A stretch of 5,579 nucleotides of DNA, taken from NCBI GenBank assembly GCA_013002595.1, contig JABDJG010000042.1, forward strand, positions 1-5,579, written 5' to 3'. The stretch is from Hyphomicrobiales bacterium (lineage in GTDB: Bacteria; Pseudomonadota; Alphaproteobacteria; Rhizobiales; Aestuariivirgaceae). Positions 1-5,385 of this stretch are shown here, piece after piece; the first letter of the stretch is position 1; every line of letters starts with the position of its first letter. Under the pieces are notes generated by a model. That model had not been told where the DNA came from and did no database searches. It saw nothing but the letters and a program-made list of their open reading frames with translations. A program made the translations under genes and the position numbers.

Positions 1-327
1 AATAACAGTGTAGAGCGTGAGCTGAGTGATTGGCCTGATCGCCGGAGGTCGCAAGTTCTGGTAGATGACCTCGAGACCATGGAGATCGACGTACCAGTCC
101 CAGAATCCATATCATTCGATAACTCGCCCGCTGGCAAAATCGGTATCTTGTACGTAATCGAGGGATCGCGATTGGGTGGTCGCGTCCTTGCCGCAAAGTT
201 GAACGTCAAGACGCCTGCCAAGTTTTTGCTGCATGGAAAAGGCAAGCCACTTTGGCCAAATTTCCTGGCTTGGTTGGGGGCAAAAAACCTTTCAGCAGAC
301 GATACGCAGACTGCTCTGAACAAATGA
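1..327 (+). CDS. Biliverdin-producing heme oxygenase (bacteriophytochrome-associated), 5' partial and 3' truncated
   Basis: The frame is open from the window's first base and gives 108 codons before TGA at 325-327, so the N-terminal half with the proximal heme histidine lies outside. The visible part has the family's second half: an arginine-rich stretch (WPDRRR, about codons 11-16) followed by a VDDL helix, then the diagnostic YVIEGSRLGG segment (about codons 51-60) of the distal heme-pocket helix, then a WPNFLAWLG helix. Bacterial BphO enzymes open heme to biliverdin, the chromophore of bacteriophytochromes, and are commonly encoded just upstream of bphP, which fits the kinase fragment that follows. 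The protein ends about 20 residues early: the final helix expected after ALNK is absent and kinase sequence begins in another frame. This is inferred as loss by deletion. Activity after loss of the last helix is doubtful. Family assignment is firm; the reason for truncation is inference. Confidence 0.85.
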   Translation, partial: NNSVERELSDWPDRRRSQVLVDDLETMEIDVPVPESISFDNSPAGKIGILYVIEGSRLGGRVLAAKLNVKTPAKFLLHGKGKPLWPNFLAWLGAKNLSADDTQTALNK

Positions 328-330
328 ACA
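319..330. other. Apparent deletion junction between heme oxygenase and kinase genes
   Basis: Heme-oxygenase homology in frame 1 stops at about ALNK (to 324), and HWE-kinase homology in frame 3 begins immediately after. Missing between them, judged from family architecture, are about 20 residues of the oxygenase and the whole phytochrome N-terminus through the H-box (roughly 600 residues). The frames do not match, so this is not a designed fusion. The exact breakpoint cannot be placed without an intact relative, and no insertion-sequence or obvious repeat marks it. Confidence 0.65.
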
Positions 331-1238
331 CCGCGCAATATGTCGACGTGCTTGACAGCCGCATTCAGGCGTTGGCCAGAGCTCACGACCAGATCACAGC
401 GCAACGTTGGTCTGCCGCTTCTTTCCGGCAACTGGTGCACATCGAAGCTGAGAGTTATCTGCAGCACAAGGGCGACCGTGTCATAATCGAGGGCGAGGAT
501 TGCCTTTTGGAACCGAATGCGTATTCCACCGTCGCGCTGGTCATTCATGAGCTGATGACCAACTCGGCAAAGTACGGGGCCTTGTGCGGTCAATCCGGGC
601 AAGTCAACGTCGTGTTGACCAAAGGTGCGCAGGGCGAGCTAGTAATCAAATGGACAGAAACTGGCGGTCCGCCTGTCAACGAGCCTGAAAGAAGGGGCTT
701 CGGATCGACTATCATCGAGCGCTCGATCCCATATGAACTGGCAGGAAAATCCAGTATCGATTACCAGCCTGACGGCGTTGTGGCAGTGCTTGAAGTACCA
801 GAGCAATTTGTTGTAGACGCCGAGGCCAAGGAAATCGCGCCGGACATGAGCCGACAAACCTCAGTCGAGCTCGACACATGGATACCGAATAATGTGCTTG
901 TGGTAGAGGACAACATGATCATTGCGATGGAAGCCGAAAACTTGTTTCATGAGATCGGCAGCAAATCCGTGCACATTGCGGCGAACGTGAAGCAAGCTGA
1001 AGCGTCCATGAGTACTAAGGCGTTCGACTTCGCTTTGCTTGATGTCAATCTTGGCAGCGAAACCAGCTTCGGACTGGCCGAAATGTTACGAAGCCGTGGT
1101 ACAAAGATCGCCTTCGCCAGCGGATATGGTGAAGGCGGCCAGTATCCCGAAGCGCTGGCAGATGTGCGGCGGATGTCAAAGCCTTACGACTCAGATGCAC
1201 TGTATAGGCTGCTAGCGGCGGTCGAGAGTGATCAATAG
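324..1238 (+). CDS. HWE histidine kinase ATPase domain plus receiver domain; remnant of a bacteriophytochrome-type kinase lacking its sensor and H-box
   Basis: From ATG 324 this encodes 304 residues. Residues 1-25 match the end of an HWE-family dimerisation domain (YVDVLDSRIQALARAHDQIT). Residues 60-160 are the ATPase domain, with N-box HELMTNSAKYGAL (75-87), the family's W-x-E at W110-T-E112, and G-box GFG at 125-127. Residues 190-304 form a receiver domain with acidic pair E195-D196, phosphoacceptor D240 (FALLD), S266 and K286-P287. The normally preceding phosphoacceptor-histidine helix and the PAS-GAF-PHY photosensor are missing; the frame upstream of 324 (open from ATG 252) is merely heme-oxygenase sequence out of frame. 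ATG 324 overlaps the oxygenase TGA (ATGA), so coupled translation is possible. Without the H-box it cannot autophosphorylate in the usual way; the receiver could still be phosphorylated by another kinase. HWE bacteriophytochrome origin is inferred from the adjacent bphO. It is probably a gene remnant, though its frame is undamaged to the stop. Confidence 0.82.
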   Translation: MNTAQYVDVLDSRIQALARAHDQITAQRWSAASFRQLVHIEAESYLQHKGDRVIIEGEDCLLEPNAYSTVALVIHELMTNSAKYGALCGQSGQVNVVLTKGAQGELVIKWTETGGPPVNEPERRGFGSTIIERSIPYELAGKSSIDYQPDGVVAVLEVPEQFVVDAEAKEIAPDMSRQTSVELDTWIPNNVLVVEDNMIIAMEAENLFHEIGSKSVHIAANVKQAEASMSTKAFDFALLDVNLGSETSFGLAEMLRSRGTKIAFASGYGEGGQYPEALADVRRMSKPYDSDALYRLLAAVESDQ

Positions 1239-1241
1239 GGA

Positions 1242-1799
1242 TCAATGGTCGTGTCGAGGCGCAAGGGCGATCAGTTCCAACAATTTGTCGATGTGTTCAC
1301 CTAGACGTTCGCGGGTGTCCGCATCGGTCAAAGTTCCGTCAGCACTGAGCTTGTCGGCCGCGCTGCCGAGTAAGAACTCCATTCCTGTTACCATGCGGGC
1401 ATCAAGAACAGATAATACCTGGCGCAACTGATAGTTTGCGGCCATGGTGCCGGCCGCCCCTGGTGAAGCACCGATGACGAGCATCGGTAAGCCGGCAAAC
1501 GGTTGCGGCGGCGTCTTGGAGAGCCAGTCAATCGCGTTTTTCAACACACCGGAGAACGACCGATTGTATTCCGGTGTCGCTATGATGGCGCCATCGGCGT
1601 TGCTGATCGCCTCATGCAAACTCCTTACGACCTCCGGGGTGGTTTTCTCATGAACGTCCGCATTGTATAGCGGGATGTCAGCGAGATCTAACATCTCAAA
1701 CGAAACGGCGTCCGGTGCTTGTTGCCGACATGCGTTCAGCAGGGCAGTGTTATACGATGCCTTGCGCAGGCTTCCGGAGATACCGACAACTTTAATCAT
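1242..1799 (-). CDS. NADPH-dependent FMN reductase family flavoprotein (quinone/chromate reductase-like)
   Basis: A complete 185-residue protein, the usual length for the family. The N-terminal beta-strand runs into the FMN phosphate loop GSLRKASYN (9-17). The second signature TPEYNRSFSGVLKNAIDWLS lies at 75-94, and a GASPGAAGT loop at 110-118 lines the isoalloxazine site. These flavodoxin-fold enzymes transfer electrons from NAD(P)H to FMN, quinones, azo compounds or chromate in the cytoplasm; the physiological acceptor cannot be told from sequence. ATG at 1799 has only a weak purine-rich ribosome site (GAGAGA about 6-8 bases upstream). It follows the stress flavoprotein gene by 35 bases on the same strand with no visible terminator, so it is probably cotranscribed from the stress promoter at 2382-2406. 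It converges on the kinase remnant with only three bases between stop codons, so there is no room for a separate intrinsic terminator. Confidence 0.93.
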   Translation of the reverse strand: MIKVVGISGSLRKASYNTALLNACRQQAPDAVSFEMLDLADIPLYNADVHEKTTPEVVRSLHEAISNADGAIIATPEYNRSFSGVLKNAIDWLSKTPPQPFAGLPMLVIGASPGAAGTMAANYQLRQVLSVLDARMVTGMEFLLGSAADKLSADGTLTDADTRERLGEHIDKLLELIALAPRHDH

Positions 1800-1834
1800 A
1801 ATACATCTCTCGCTGATCTGTCTGTCCGTGCAGT

Positions 1835-2320
1835 CTATCGTCCGGCCATCTTCACCATGTCGTTCTCACCCAGGTCCGGCTTTCCGCCAGACAGCTTGGC
1901 CTTGATCATCTCAATGGACTGAGCTGCCGTGCCGAGGCCTTCCCAGTATTCTGCCAGGCATGGAGTTACCACAATCAAAATCGCATTTGGATCATCTTTG
2001 CCATGATCGAACCACAAATCAGCCATGCTCACCCAATGATCGCGCACCTCCTGCTGGCGCTGATCGATCTTGGCCATGCCTGTGACGCTCAAAAAAACCT
2101 TGCCGGAGGTGTCGCAGAACGTCAGACCGACCTCGGGACTGGCCTTGATCTCATCGTCCTTGGCCTGTCGGCGGTCAGCAATGAAGCGGATCGTGTTGCT
2201 CTCGCTGTCGGCCATAGCCATCATCGGTCGGGAGCGGAGTCCCGATCCGGTCTGCGTGGTGAGCATGCACACTCCGATATCGTTGATGTGACCCCAGACC
2301 TTTTCCACTTTGTCGTTCAT
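1835..2320 (-). CDS. Pyridoxamine 5'-phosphate oxidase-like general stress protein (FMN-binding split barrel)
   Basis: This 161-residue protein matches the general stress protein 26 type of the PNPOx-like family. Visible marks are the N-terminal helix leading to VCMLTT, LRSRPM (flavin-contacting strand), FIADRRQAKDDEIKASPEVG (about 46-65), the barrel strand VFLSVTGMA, a Trp-rich helix (HWVSMADLWF) and the family's C-terminal tail GENDMVKM. Members bind FMN or a related flavin in a dimeric split barrel; the substrate is unknown, and pyridoxamine oxidation should not be assumed. The start is either ATG 2320 or the adjoining in-frame GTG 2323. The strong GGAGGT at 2332-2337 lies 11 bases from the ATG and 8 from the GTG, so GTG is a real alternative, changing the protein by one residue. 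It is the first gene of a likely two-gene flavoprotein transcript and has a perfect EcfG promoter upstream, in line with a stress role. Confidence 0.92.
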   Translation of the reverse strand: MNDKVEKVWGHINDIGVCMLTTQTGSGLRSRPMMAMADSESNTIRFIADRRQAKDDEIKASPEVGLTFCDTSGKVFLSVTGMAKIDQRQQEVRDHWVSMADLWFDHGKDDPNAILIVVTPCLAEYWEGLGTAAQSIEMIKAKLSGGKPDLGENDMVKMAGR

Positions 2321-2381
2321 CACGTGCCGTGACCTCCGTCTTCATCAGATTTTGAAAATTGATTGAGTTGTTCGGGTCTCC

Positions 2382-2406
2382 AACGCGCCCGTAAGGGTTT
2401 CGTTCC
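2382..2406 (-). promoter_or_regulatory. EcfG (general stress sigma factor) promoter for the PNPOx-like/FMN reductase pair
   Basis: Read on the minus strand: GGAAC (2406-2402), a 16-base spacer, then CGTT (2385-2382). This is an exact match to the alphaproteobacterial EcfG consensus GGAAC-N16/17-CGTT. Transcription would start near 2375, giving a leader of about 55 bases that contains the GGAGGT ribosome site. The site is seen directly; its use by EcfG is inferred. Confidence 0.8.
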
Positions 2407-2447
2407 AACCTCTAGCAATGTTGATGCTTACTTCAAAGCAGCTGGAA

Positions 2448-2472
2448 GGAACCGGAGCAGCAATTGGGCGTT
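2448..2472 (+). promoter_or_regulatory. EcfG (general stress sigma factor) promoter for the DUF2945 gene
   Basis: GGAAC (2448-2452), a 16-base spacer, CGTT (2469-2472): an exact EcfG consensus in the rightward direction. The predicted transcription start near 2479 leaves a leader of about 32 bases before ATG 2511. It is back-to-back with the leftward site at 2382-2406; the two -35 elements are 41 bases apart. Confidence 0.8.
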
Positions 2473-2510
2473 AGCAACATCAGATCTATTGACGATGCGA
2501 GAAACAACTC

Positions 2511-2729
2511 ATGAATGGCTATTCAAAAGGCACAACGGTCGAATGGGACTGCGGCAACGGTACGGGACAGGGCACAATTGCAGAGCGCTACACAGATGAT
2601 GTCACCAAAATGATTAAAGGCAGTGAAATCAGTCGTAGGGCGTCCTCCCAGGAGCCGGCCTATTTGATTGAGCAAGAAGACGGTAACCGCGTGCTGAAGA
2701 GCCACAGTGAAGTGCGGTTGCCAAGTTGA
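2511..2729 (+). CDS. DUF2945 family protein (HVA1/TUDOR-like small protein)
   Basis: A complete 72-residue protein of the usual family size. It has the family pattern: N-terminal YSKGTTVEWDCGNGTGQGTI (basic K-G then V-x-W and G-x-G strands), the central IKGSEISRRASSQEPAYLI segment (36-54), and the C-terminal D-G-N-R-V-L-K-SHSEV motif (57-69). The fold is a small beta barrel resembling TUDOR or SH3 domains; the molecular role in bacteria is unknown, and the 'hypervirulence-associated' label comes from fungal relatives. The ribosome site is weak (GAGAAA, 2499-2504). A perfect EcfG promoter lies 39 bases upstream of the ATG, so stress induction is likely. Its stop codon forms part of an inverted repeat shared with the convergent small gene downstream. 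Confidence 0.9.
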   Translation: MNGYSKGTTVEWDCGNGTGQGTIAERYTDDVTKMIKGSEISRRASSQEPAYLIEQEDGNRVLKSHSEVRLPS

Positions 2730-2758
2730 TCGCTCGTCGTCTCTCTGGCTTGCGATCA
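2727..2758. terminator. Inverted repeat spanning two convergent stop codons; possible weak bidirectional terminator
   Basis: TGATCGC (2727-2733) pairs perfectly with GCGATCA (2752-2758) across an 18-base loop. Each arm starts with the TGA stop of one of the two convergent genes. There is no T-run on either side, so a standard intrinsic terminator is not supported. The symmetry may simply follow from the two stops. Confidence 0.2.
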
Positions 2759-2941
2759 GACCTGCGGATGCTGGTATAAAAGGATGCGTCCGCAATCATC
2801 ACATTTCGGCTGATCCACCGGCGTTGATGGTTTTGGAACAATTGGTGTCGGACCTGCCTGAATTGGCGGAGCTGCGTCTTCGACCATCACCAACCGGCCA
2901 CACTCGGCACAAGTCTCAGTGATCAACGTTTTCTCGCCCAC
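2756..2941 (-). CDS. Small double-CxxC (zinc-knuckle-like) protein, unrecognised
   Basis: A 61-residue protein I cannot assign to a named family. It holds two near-identical metal-binding-type knuckles, C11-A-E-C14-G-R-L and C47-D-D-C50-G-R-I, joined by a proline-rich linker (about 25-45, eight prolines). Four cysteines in two CxxC pairs suggest one bound Zn or Fe ion, with the linker as a loop; that is inference. The GTG start at 2941 is well supported: an in-frame TAG directly precedes it, and GGAGG (2951-2955) stands 9 bases upstream. A perfect EcfG promoter lies just upstream, so it is probably made in the general stress response, independently of the DUF808 gene 85 bases away. It converges with the DUF2945 gene, with 26 bases between stops. 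Confidence 0.75.
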   Translation of the reverse strand: MGEKTLITETCAECGRLVMVEDAAPPIQAGPTPIVPKPSTPVDQPKCDDCGRILLYQHPQV

Positions 2942-2984
2942 CTACTACAACCTCCTATCCATAGAATACTGCGGTCTCGACATT

Positions 2985-3010
2985 AACGCTCCAGCCAGTC
3001 AACAGGTTCC
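2985..3010 (-). promoter_or_regulatory. EcfG (general stress sigma factor) promoter for the double-CxxC gene
   Basis: On the minus strand: GGAAC (3010-3006), a 17-base spacer, CGTT (2988-2985), again an exact consensus. The start of transcription is expected near 2978, about 37 bases before the GTG start. The site lies in the 85-base gap after the DUF808 stop codon, which supports a separate transcript for the small gene. Confidence 0.78.
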
Positions 3011-3026
3011 AGAGCGTCTGTCACCG

Positions 3027-4055
3027 TCAAGGGCTCGTCGCCGACGGAATTACAAGCTTTCTAACTCGGTCAAGCCGGGCCAGTAACGGAATGATCATAA
3101 ATTGAACGATTGGTATAAGCAGGAGTCCGACGACCAGACCGAATAGACCATCCAGCGCCGCTTTCGTCAGCCAGCCAGCCAATTCCGGTGCAAACCCAAA
3201 CCAGCGCGCCGAAGTACCGGCTGCGGAGTCAATCGCGTATGCAAAACTTGTCAAACCCAGCACCTTCAATTCATGAATGATGATGGATCCGCCTACCCAA
3301 AGCATCGCTGCTGTGCCGATGATGGAGATGGTGGTGAGAACGTTTGGCATCTGTTTGACGATGCCACGCCCCAGCGCGCGCGTGACATTCAATCGTCCGA
3401 TCTGGCTGAGTTTGAGTCCAAGATCATCCGCTTTAACCAGGATGATGACGCTGCCGTAGACAAGGGCGGTTATGCCGAGGGCGACAATGGCCAGAACAAA
3501 GCCGGTTCCCCAAACGCTGCCTGAGTCAATTTCGGAAAGAGCGATTGTCATGATTTCGGCCGACAAGATGAAATCGGTTTTGATGGCGCCGGCTACACGC
3601 TCGCGCTCCAAATGTTCGACATTGCCATGTTGTTCGTTTTTTTCATGGTGCTTGGTAGAAGTCACCGAATGCCAAATTTTTTCTGCGCCCTCAAAGCACA
3701 GATACGCGCCCCCCAACATCAGCAGAGGAATCAGGAGCCATGGCGCGAAGGCGTTGAGAATCATCGCCAGTGGCAAGAGGATCACAAGCTTATTGAAAAG
3801 CGAAGCCCGGGCAATCTTTGCAACAATCGGCACTTCCCGGGCAGCAGGCAGACCTTGGACATACGCCGGTGTAACTGCCGCATCGTCGATCACCACGCCG
3901 GCGGTCTTTGCGCCGGCCTTGGCGGCATCATCAATTACGCCGCCGGCGACTTTGACGCCAACCTTGGCGGCCTTGGCCGCGATGTCATCCACCTGTGCAG
4001 CTGCCAATCTGGCAATCGCCGCAACGTCATCCAATAAAGACAACAATCCGCCCAT
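3027..4055 (-). CDS. DUF808 family inner-membrane protein (YedI-like)
   Basis: A 342-residue protein, longer than E. coli YedI (about 305). It shares YedI's hallmarks: N-terminal LLSLLDDVAAIA (4-15), REVPIVAKIARASLFNK (73-89), PLLMLGGAYLCFEGAEKIWH (110-129), AGAIKTDFILSAEIMTIAL (155-173) and VKADDLGLKL (207-216). Hydrophobic spans at about 90-122 (probably two helices), 181-207, 239-261 and 302-327 indicate an integral inner-membrane protein. The cytosolic or periplasmic loop at 129-150 is rich in His and charged residues. The function is unknown; no transporter or enzyme activity should be assumed. The N-terminus carries an extra roughly 15-residue duplication (about 31-45 and 46-60, both ending in VIDDAA), which accounts for part of the extra length. 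ATG 4055 has GGAGG (4060-4064) four bases upstream. It follows the unrecognised 103-residue gene by 57 bases and may belong to the hemerythrin transcript. Confidence 0.92.
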   Translation of the reverse strand: MGGLLSLLDDVAAIARLAAAQVDDIAAKAAKVGVKVAGGVIDDAAKAGAKTAGVVIDDAAVTPAYVQGLPAAREVPIVAKIARASLFNKLVILLPLAMILNAFAPWLLIPLLMLGGAYLCFEGAEKIWHSVTSTKHHEKNEQHGNVEHLERERVAGAIKTDFILSAEIMTIALSEIDSGSVWGTGFVLAIVALGITALVYGSVIILVKADDLGLKLSQIGRLNVTRALGRGIVKQMPNVLTTISIIGTAAMLWVGGSIIIHELKVLGLTSFAYAIDSAAGTSARWFGFAPELAGWLTKAALDGLFGLVVGLLLIPIVQFMIIPLLARLDRVRKLVIPSATSP

Positions 4056-4112
4056 CAGGCCTCCAACACACTAGGTTGCATCGGGACGTCCAAACCTTAG
4101 GTCCCACAATCG

Positions 4113-4424
4113 TCAGCGCGCAGCCGATATCATCGCCTTGAGCGCGCCGCTCAGTACGTCTTCAGGTATATCTTCTTCTGACGGAGACGCCAACTTGGCA
4201 ACGACGGCTCGGACTTTGTCGTCAGCTGCCTTCAACATTGCAGGTGTCGGCTCGAGTAGCTCGTCCAGGACAGCATCAGCTATGTTCTGGCAACGCTGCT
4301 TTTCCTCGTCAGTGATGACTGACCACAACATGTCGACATTGTTGTGTTTCGGCGTCGATGCCGCCGGATAAAGCTGCTGCGCGACAGCCTTGGCAAACCT
4401 GTGATTGCTTGTATCGTGTCCCAT
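4113..4424 (-). CDS. Conserved-looking hypothetical protein, 103 residues
   Basis: I do not recognise a named domain. The protein is soluble and largely helical in character: an N-terminal basic segment (HRFAKAVAQQLYPAAS), then LWSVITDEEKQRCQNIADAVLDEL, then EPTPAMLKAADDKVRAVVAKL, an acidic loop SPSEEDIPEDV, and a final helix GALKAMISAAR. The EPTPAML and WxxMI-like ending recall small alphaproteobacterial proteins of unknown role, but this is only a resemblance. The start at 4424 is chosen because AGAGG lies four bases upstream; an in-frame ATG at 4442 adds six residues but has no ribosome site. It sits between the hemerythrin gene and the DUF808 gene on the same strand with short gaps, suggesting a shared transcript. 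There is one cysteine and no signal peptide or membrane span. Confidence 0.65.
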   Translation of the reverse strand: MGHDTSNHRFAKAVAQQLYPAASTPKHNNVDMLWSVITDEEKQRCQNIADAVLDELLEPTPAMLKAADDKVRAVVAKLASPSEEDIPEDVLSGALKAMISAAR

Positions 4425-4471
4425 ACTGCCTCTTGACTTCATTGGGGTTGGACTGTCTTCCCAGACAGCGG

Positions 4472-4948
4472 TTATTCTTCCAGCGACGCTGATGCCTTTT
4501 CATCCACCAGCCGCCTTTCGGCTTGCTTACGCGATGCAAAATGGGCACCGAATTCCTTGGCATCCGCCGACGAGAAGACGCTGCGGCCTTTCGCAAACAT
4601 ATCCTCTTCTTCTTCGTCCATATGGTGTTCGTACTCATGCTTGAGGGTCTTGAATCGGGTCAGCCAGCCTGGACTGGAAAAGTCCATCTGGTGCAGTTCC
4701 TCCATGATGTCGTCGAGCTCCTTGTGCTCTGCAACGCCATGACGAGCGTCGTCCTGGCCCTTCGGATCTTGCATAAGCTTTGAGTAGAAGGTCTCCTCTT
4801 CGGCAGCGGCGTGCGACTTTACATCATAGTAAAACCTGTCCCACAGCTCACGACGATCGGAACTGTCTCCCTCGGTACTCTCAAGTCGAGCCAACAAATC
4901 GCGGTGCACGTCGTGATCCTGTTTCAACTGCTCATAGATGTTGCTCAT
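4472..4948 (-). CDS. Hemerythrin HHE cation-binding domain protein
   Basis: A 158-residue, charged, all-helical protein. Candidate di-iron ligands follow the HHE pattern: H12 and H15 (QDHDVH), H46 with E50 (SHAAAEEE), H70/H75 (RHGVAEHKEL), and H104/H108 with E112 (KHEYEHHMDEEEED). Bacterial HHE proteins bind a non-heme di-iron centre and take part in oxygen, NO or iron-damage responses; the exact role here is not determinable. The acidic run DEEEED (111-116) and the tail after about residue 120 (ADAKEFGAHFASRKQAERR) are typical of stand-alone stress-type HHE proteins. ATG 4948 is preceded by AGAAGGA ending about five to six bases upstream. It is the first gene of a leftward set with the 103-residue protein gene and possibly the DUF808 gene. 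No perfect EcfG site is found upstream, only weaker ones. Confidence 0.93.
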   Translation of the reverse strand: MSNIYEQLKQDHDVHRDLLARLESTEGDSSDRRELWDRFYYDVKSHAAAEEETFYSKLMQDPKGQDDARHGVAEHKELDDIMEELHQMDFSSPGWLTRFKTLKHEYEHHMDEEEEDMFAKGRSVFSSADAKEFGAHFASRKQAERRLVDEKASASLEE

Positions 4949-5385
4949 GACATTCCTTCTCTTTTGAGTTGGCGACCGGAGACTGAATTTCGGGCCGGAC
5001 GCTGGTTTTCAAACTACGCGCGTGAGCTCAAAGCCCGATCAACACCGGCATCACCAGTGTTCCGTGTCCGCTACAATTGAAGAGCCTGACGCTGACCTTG
5101 ACCGGGTAGTCCACGGATCCTCCATCGTCCAATGAAAATGGAGCGAATTGGTTCCAGTGTGGGAACCTAAAATCGATTGCCGAGCTTAGTGACCTTCAAT
5201 CGGATTGCTCCTCATTGACGCAATCTTAGAATGCTTGAAGACAGTCTCGACAACTCTTAAACAGCGCTGATACAGACCAAGGTTCGCTTTTGCGGTTGTC
5301 CGACGCTTGATGACGATATCGTGATGTCAGGGAACCATCAAAGATCAAGTCCATTCGTTTAGATGTATGTTTGCGGGAGATGATT
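4949..5385. other. Gene-free divergent intergenic region with short repeats and degenerate promoter-like sites
   Basis: No convincing coding frame occupies this 437-base gap between the leftward hemerythrin gene and the rightward sugar dehydrogenase gene. It holds GGAAC-N16-CATT in both directions (rightward 5331-5355; leftward 5155-5131), a 6-bp hairpin GGTTCC/GGAACC (5150-5167), an inverted repeat CTCCAT/ATGGAG (5120-5143), and four GATTG-type boxes (5174-5225). Both divergent promoters should lie here, but no strong -35/-10 pair is evident. Confidence 0.6.
5331..5355 (+). promoter_or_regulatory. Degenerate EcfG-like promoter upstream of the sugar dehydrogenase gene
   Basis: GGAAC (5331-5335) is followed at the correct 16-base spacing by CATT (5352-5355), one mismatch from CGTT. 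A true CGTT occurs four bases further on (5356-5359), but that makes a 20-base spacer, too long for the consensus. The position would give a leader of about 24 bases. It is a weak call because the mismatch falls on the conserved G. Confidence 0.3.

Noticed and set aside
252..323. Upstream extension of the kinase frame from ATG 252
   Set aside because: The added residues are out-of-frame heme-oxygenase sequence with no kinase H-box; nothing in them resembles a sensor or dimerisation helix.
1045..1245. 66-codon minus-strand frame over the receiver domain
   Set aside because: Shadow of the kinase remnant; no ribosome site and no domain similarity.
1230..1246. Direct repeat GATCAAT twice, 10 bases apart, at the convergent gene ends
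   Set aside because: Too short, and overlapping the two coding ends; likely chance.
3472..4074. 200-codon open frame on the plus strand opposite the DUF808 gene
   Set aside because: Low-complexity Ala/Thr/Ser-rich translation that mirrors the Ala-rich DUF808 coding strand; the minus-strand product has clear family homology.
5043..5063. Minus-strand GGAAC (5063-5059) with TGTT (5044-5041) upstream of the hemerythrin gene
   Set aside because: The spacer is only 14 bases and the -10 is imperfect; not enough to call an EcfG promoter.
5150..5167. GGTTCC/GGAACC hairpin as a terminator
   Set aside because: Six-pair stem without a following T-run and far from any gene end.
5331..5359. GGAAC-N20-CGTT as a perfect EcfG promoter
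   Set aside because: The 20-base spacer is well outside the usual 16-17; only the CATT at correct spacing was kept, as a weak candidate.
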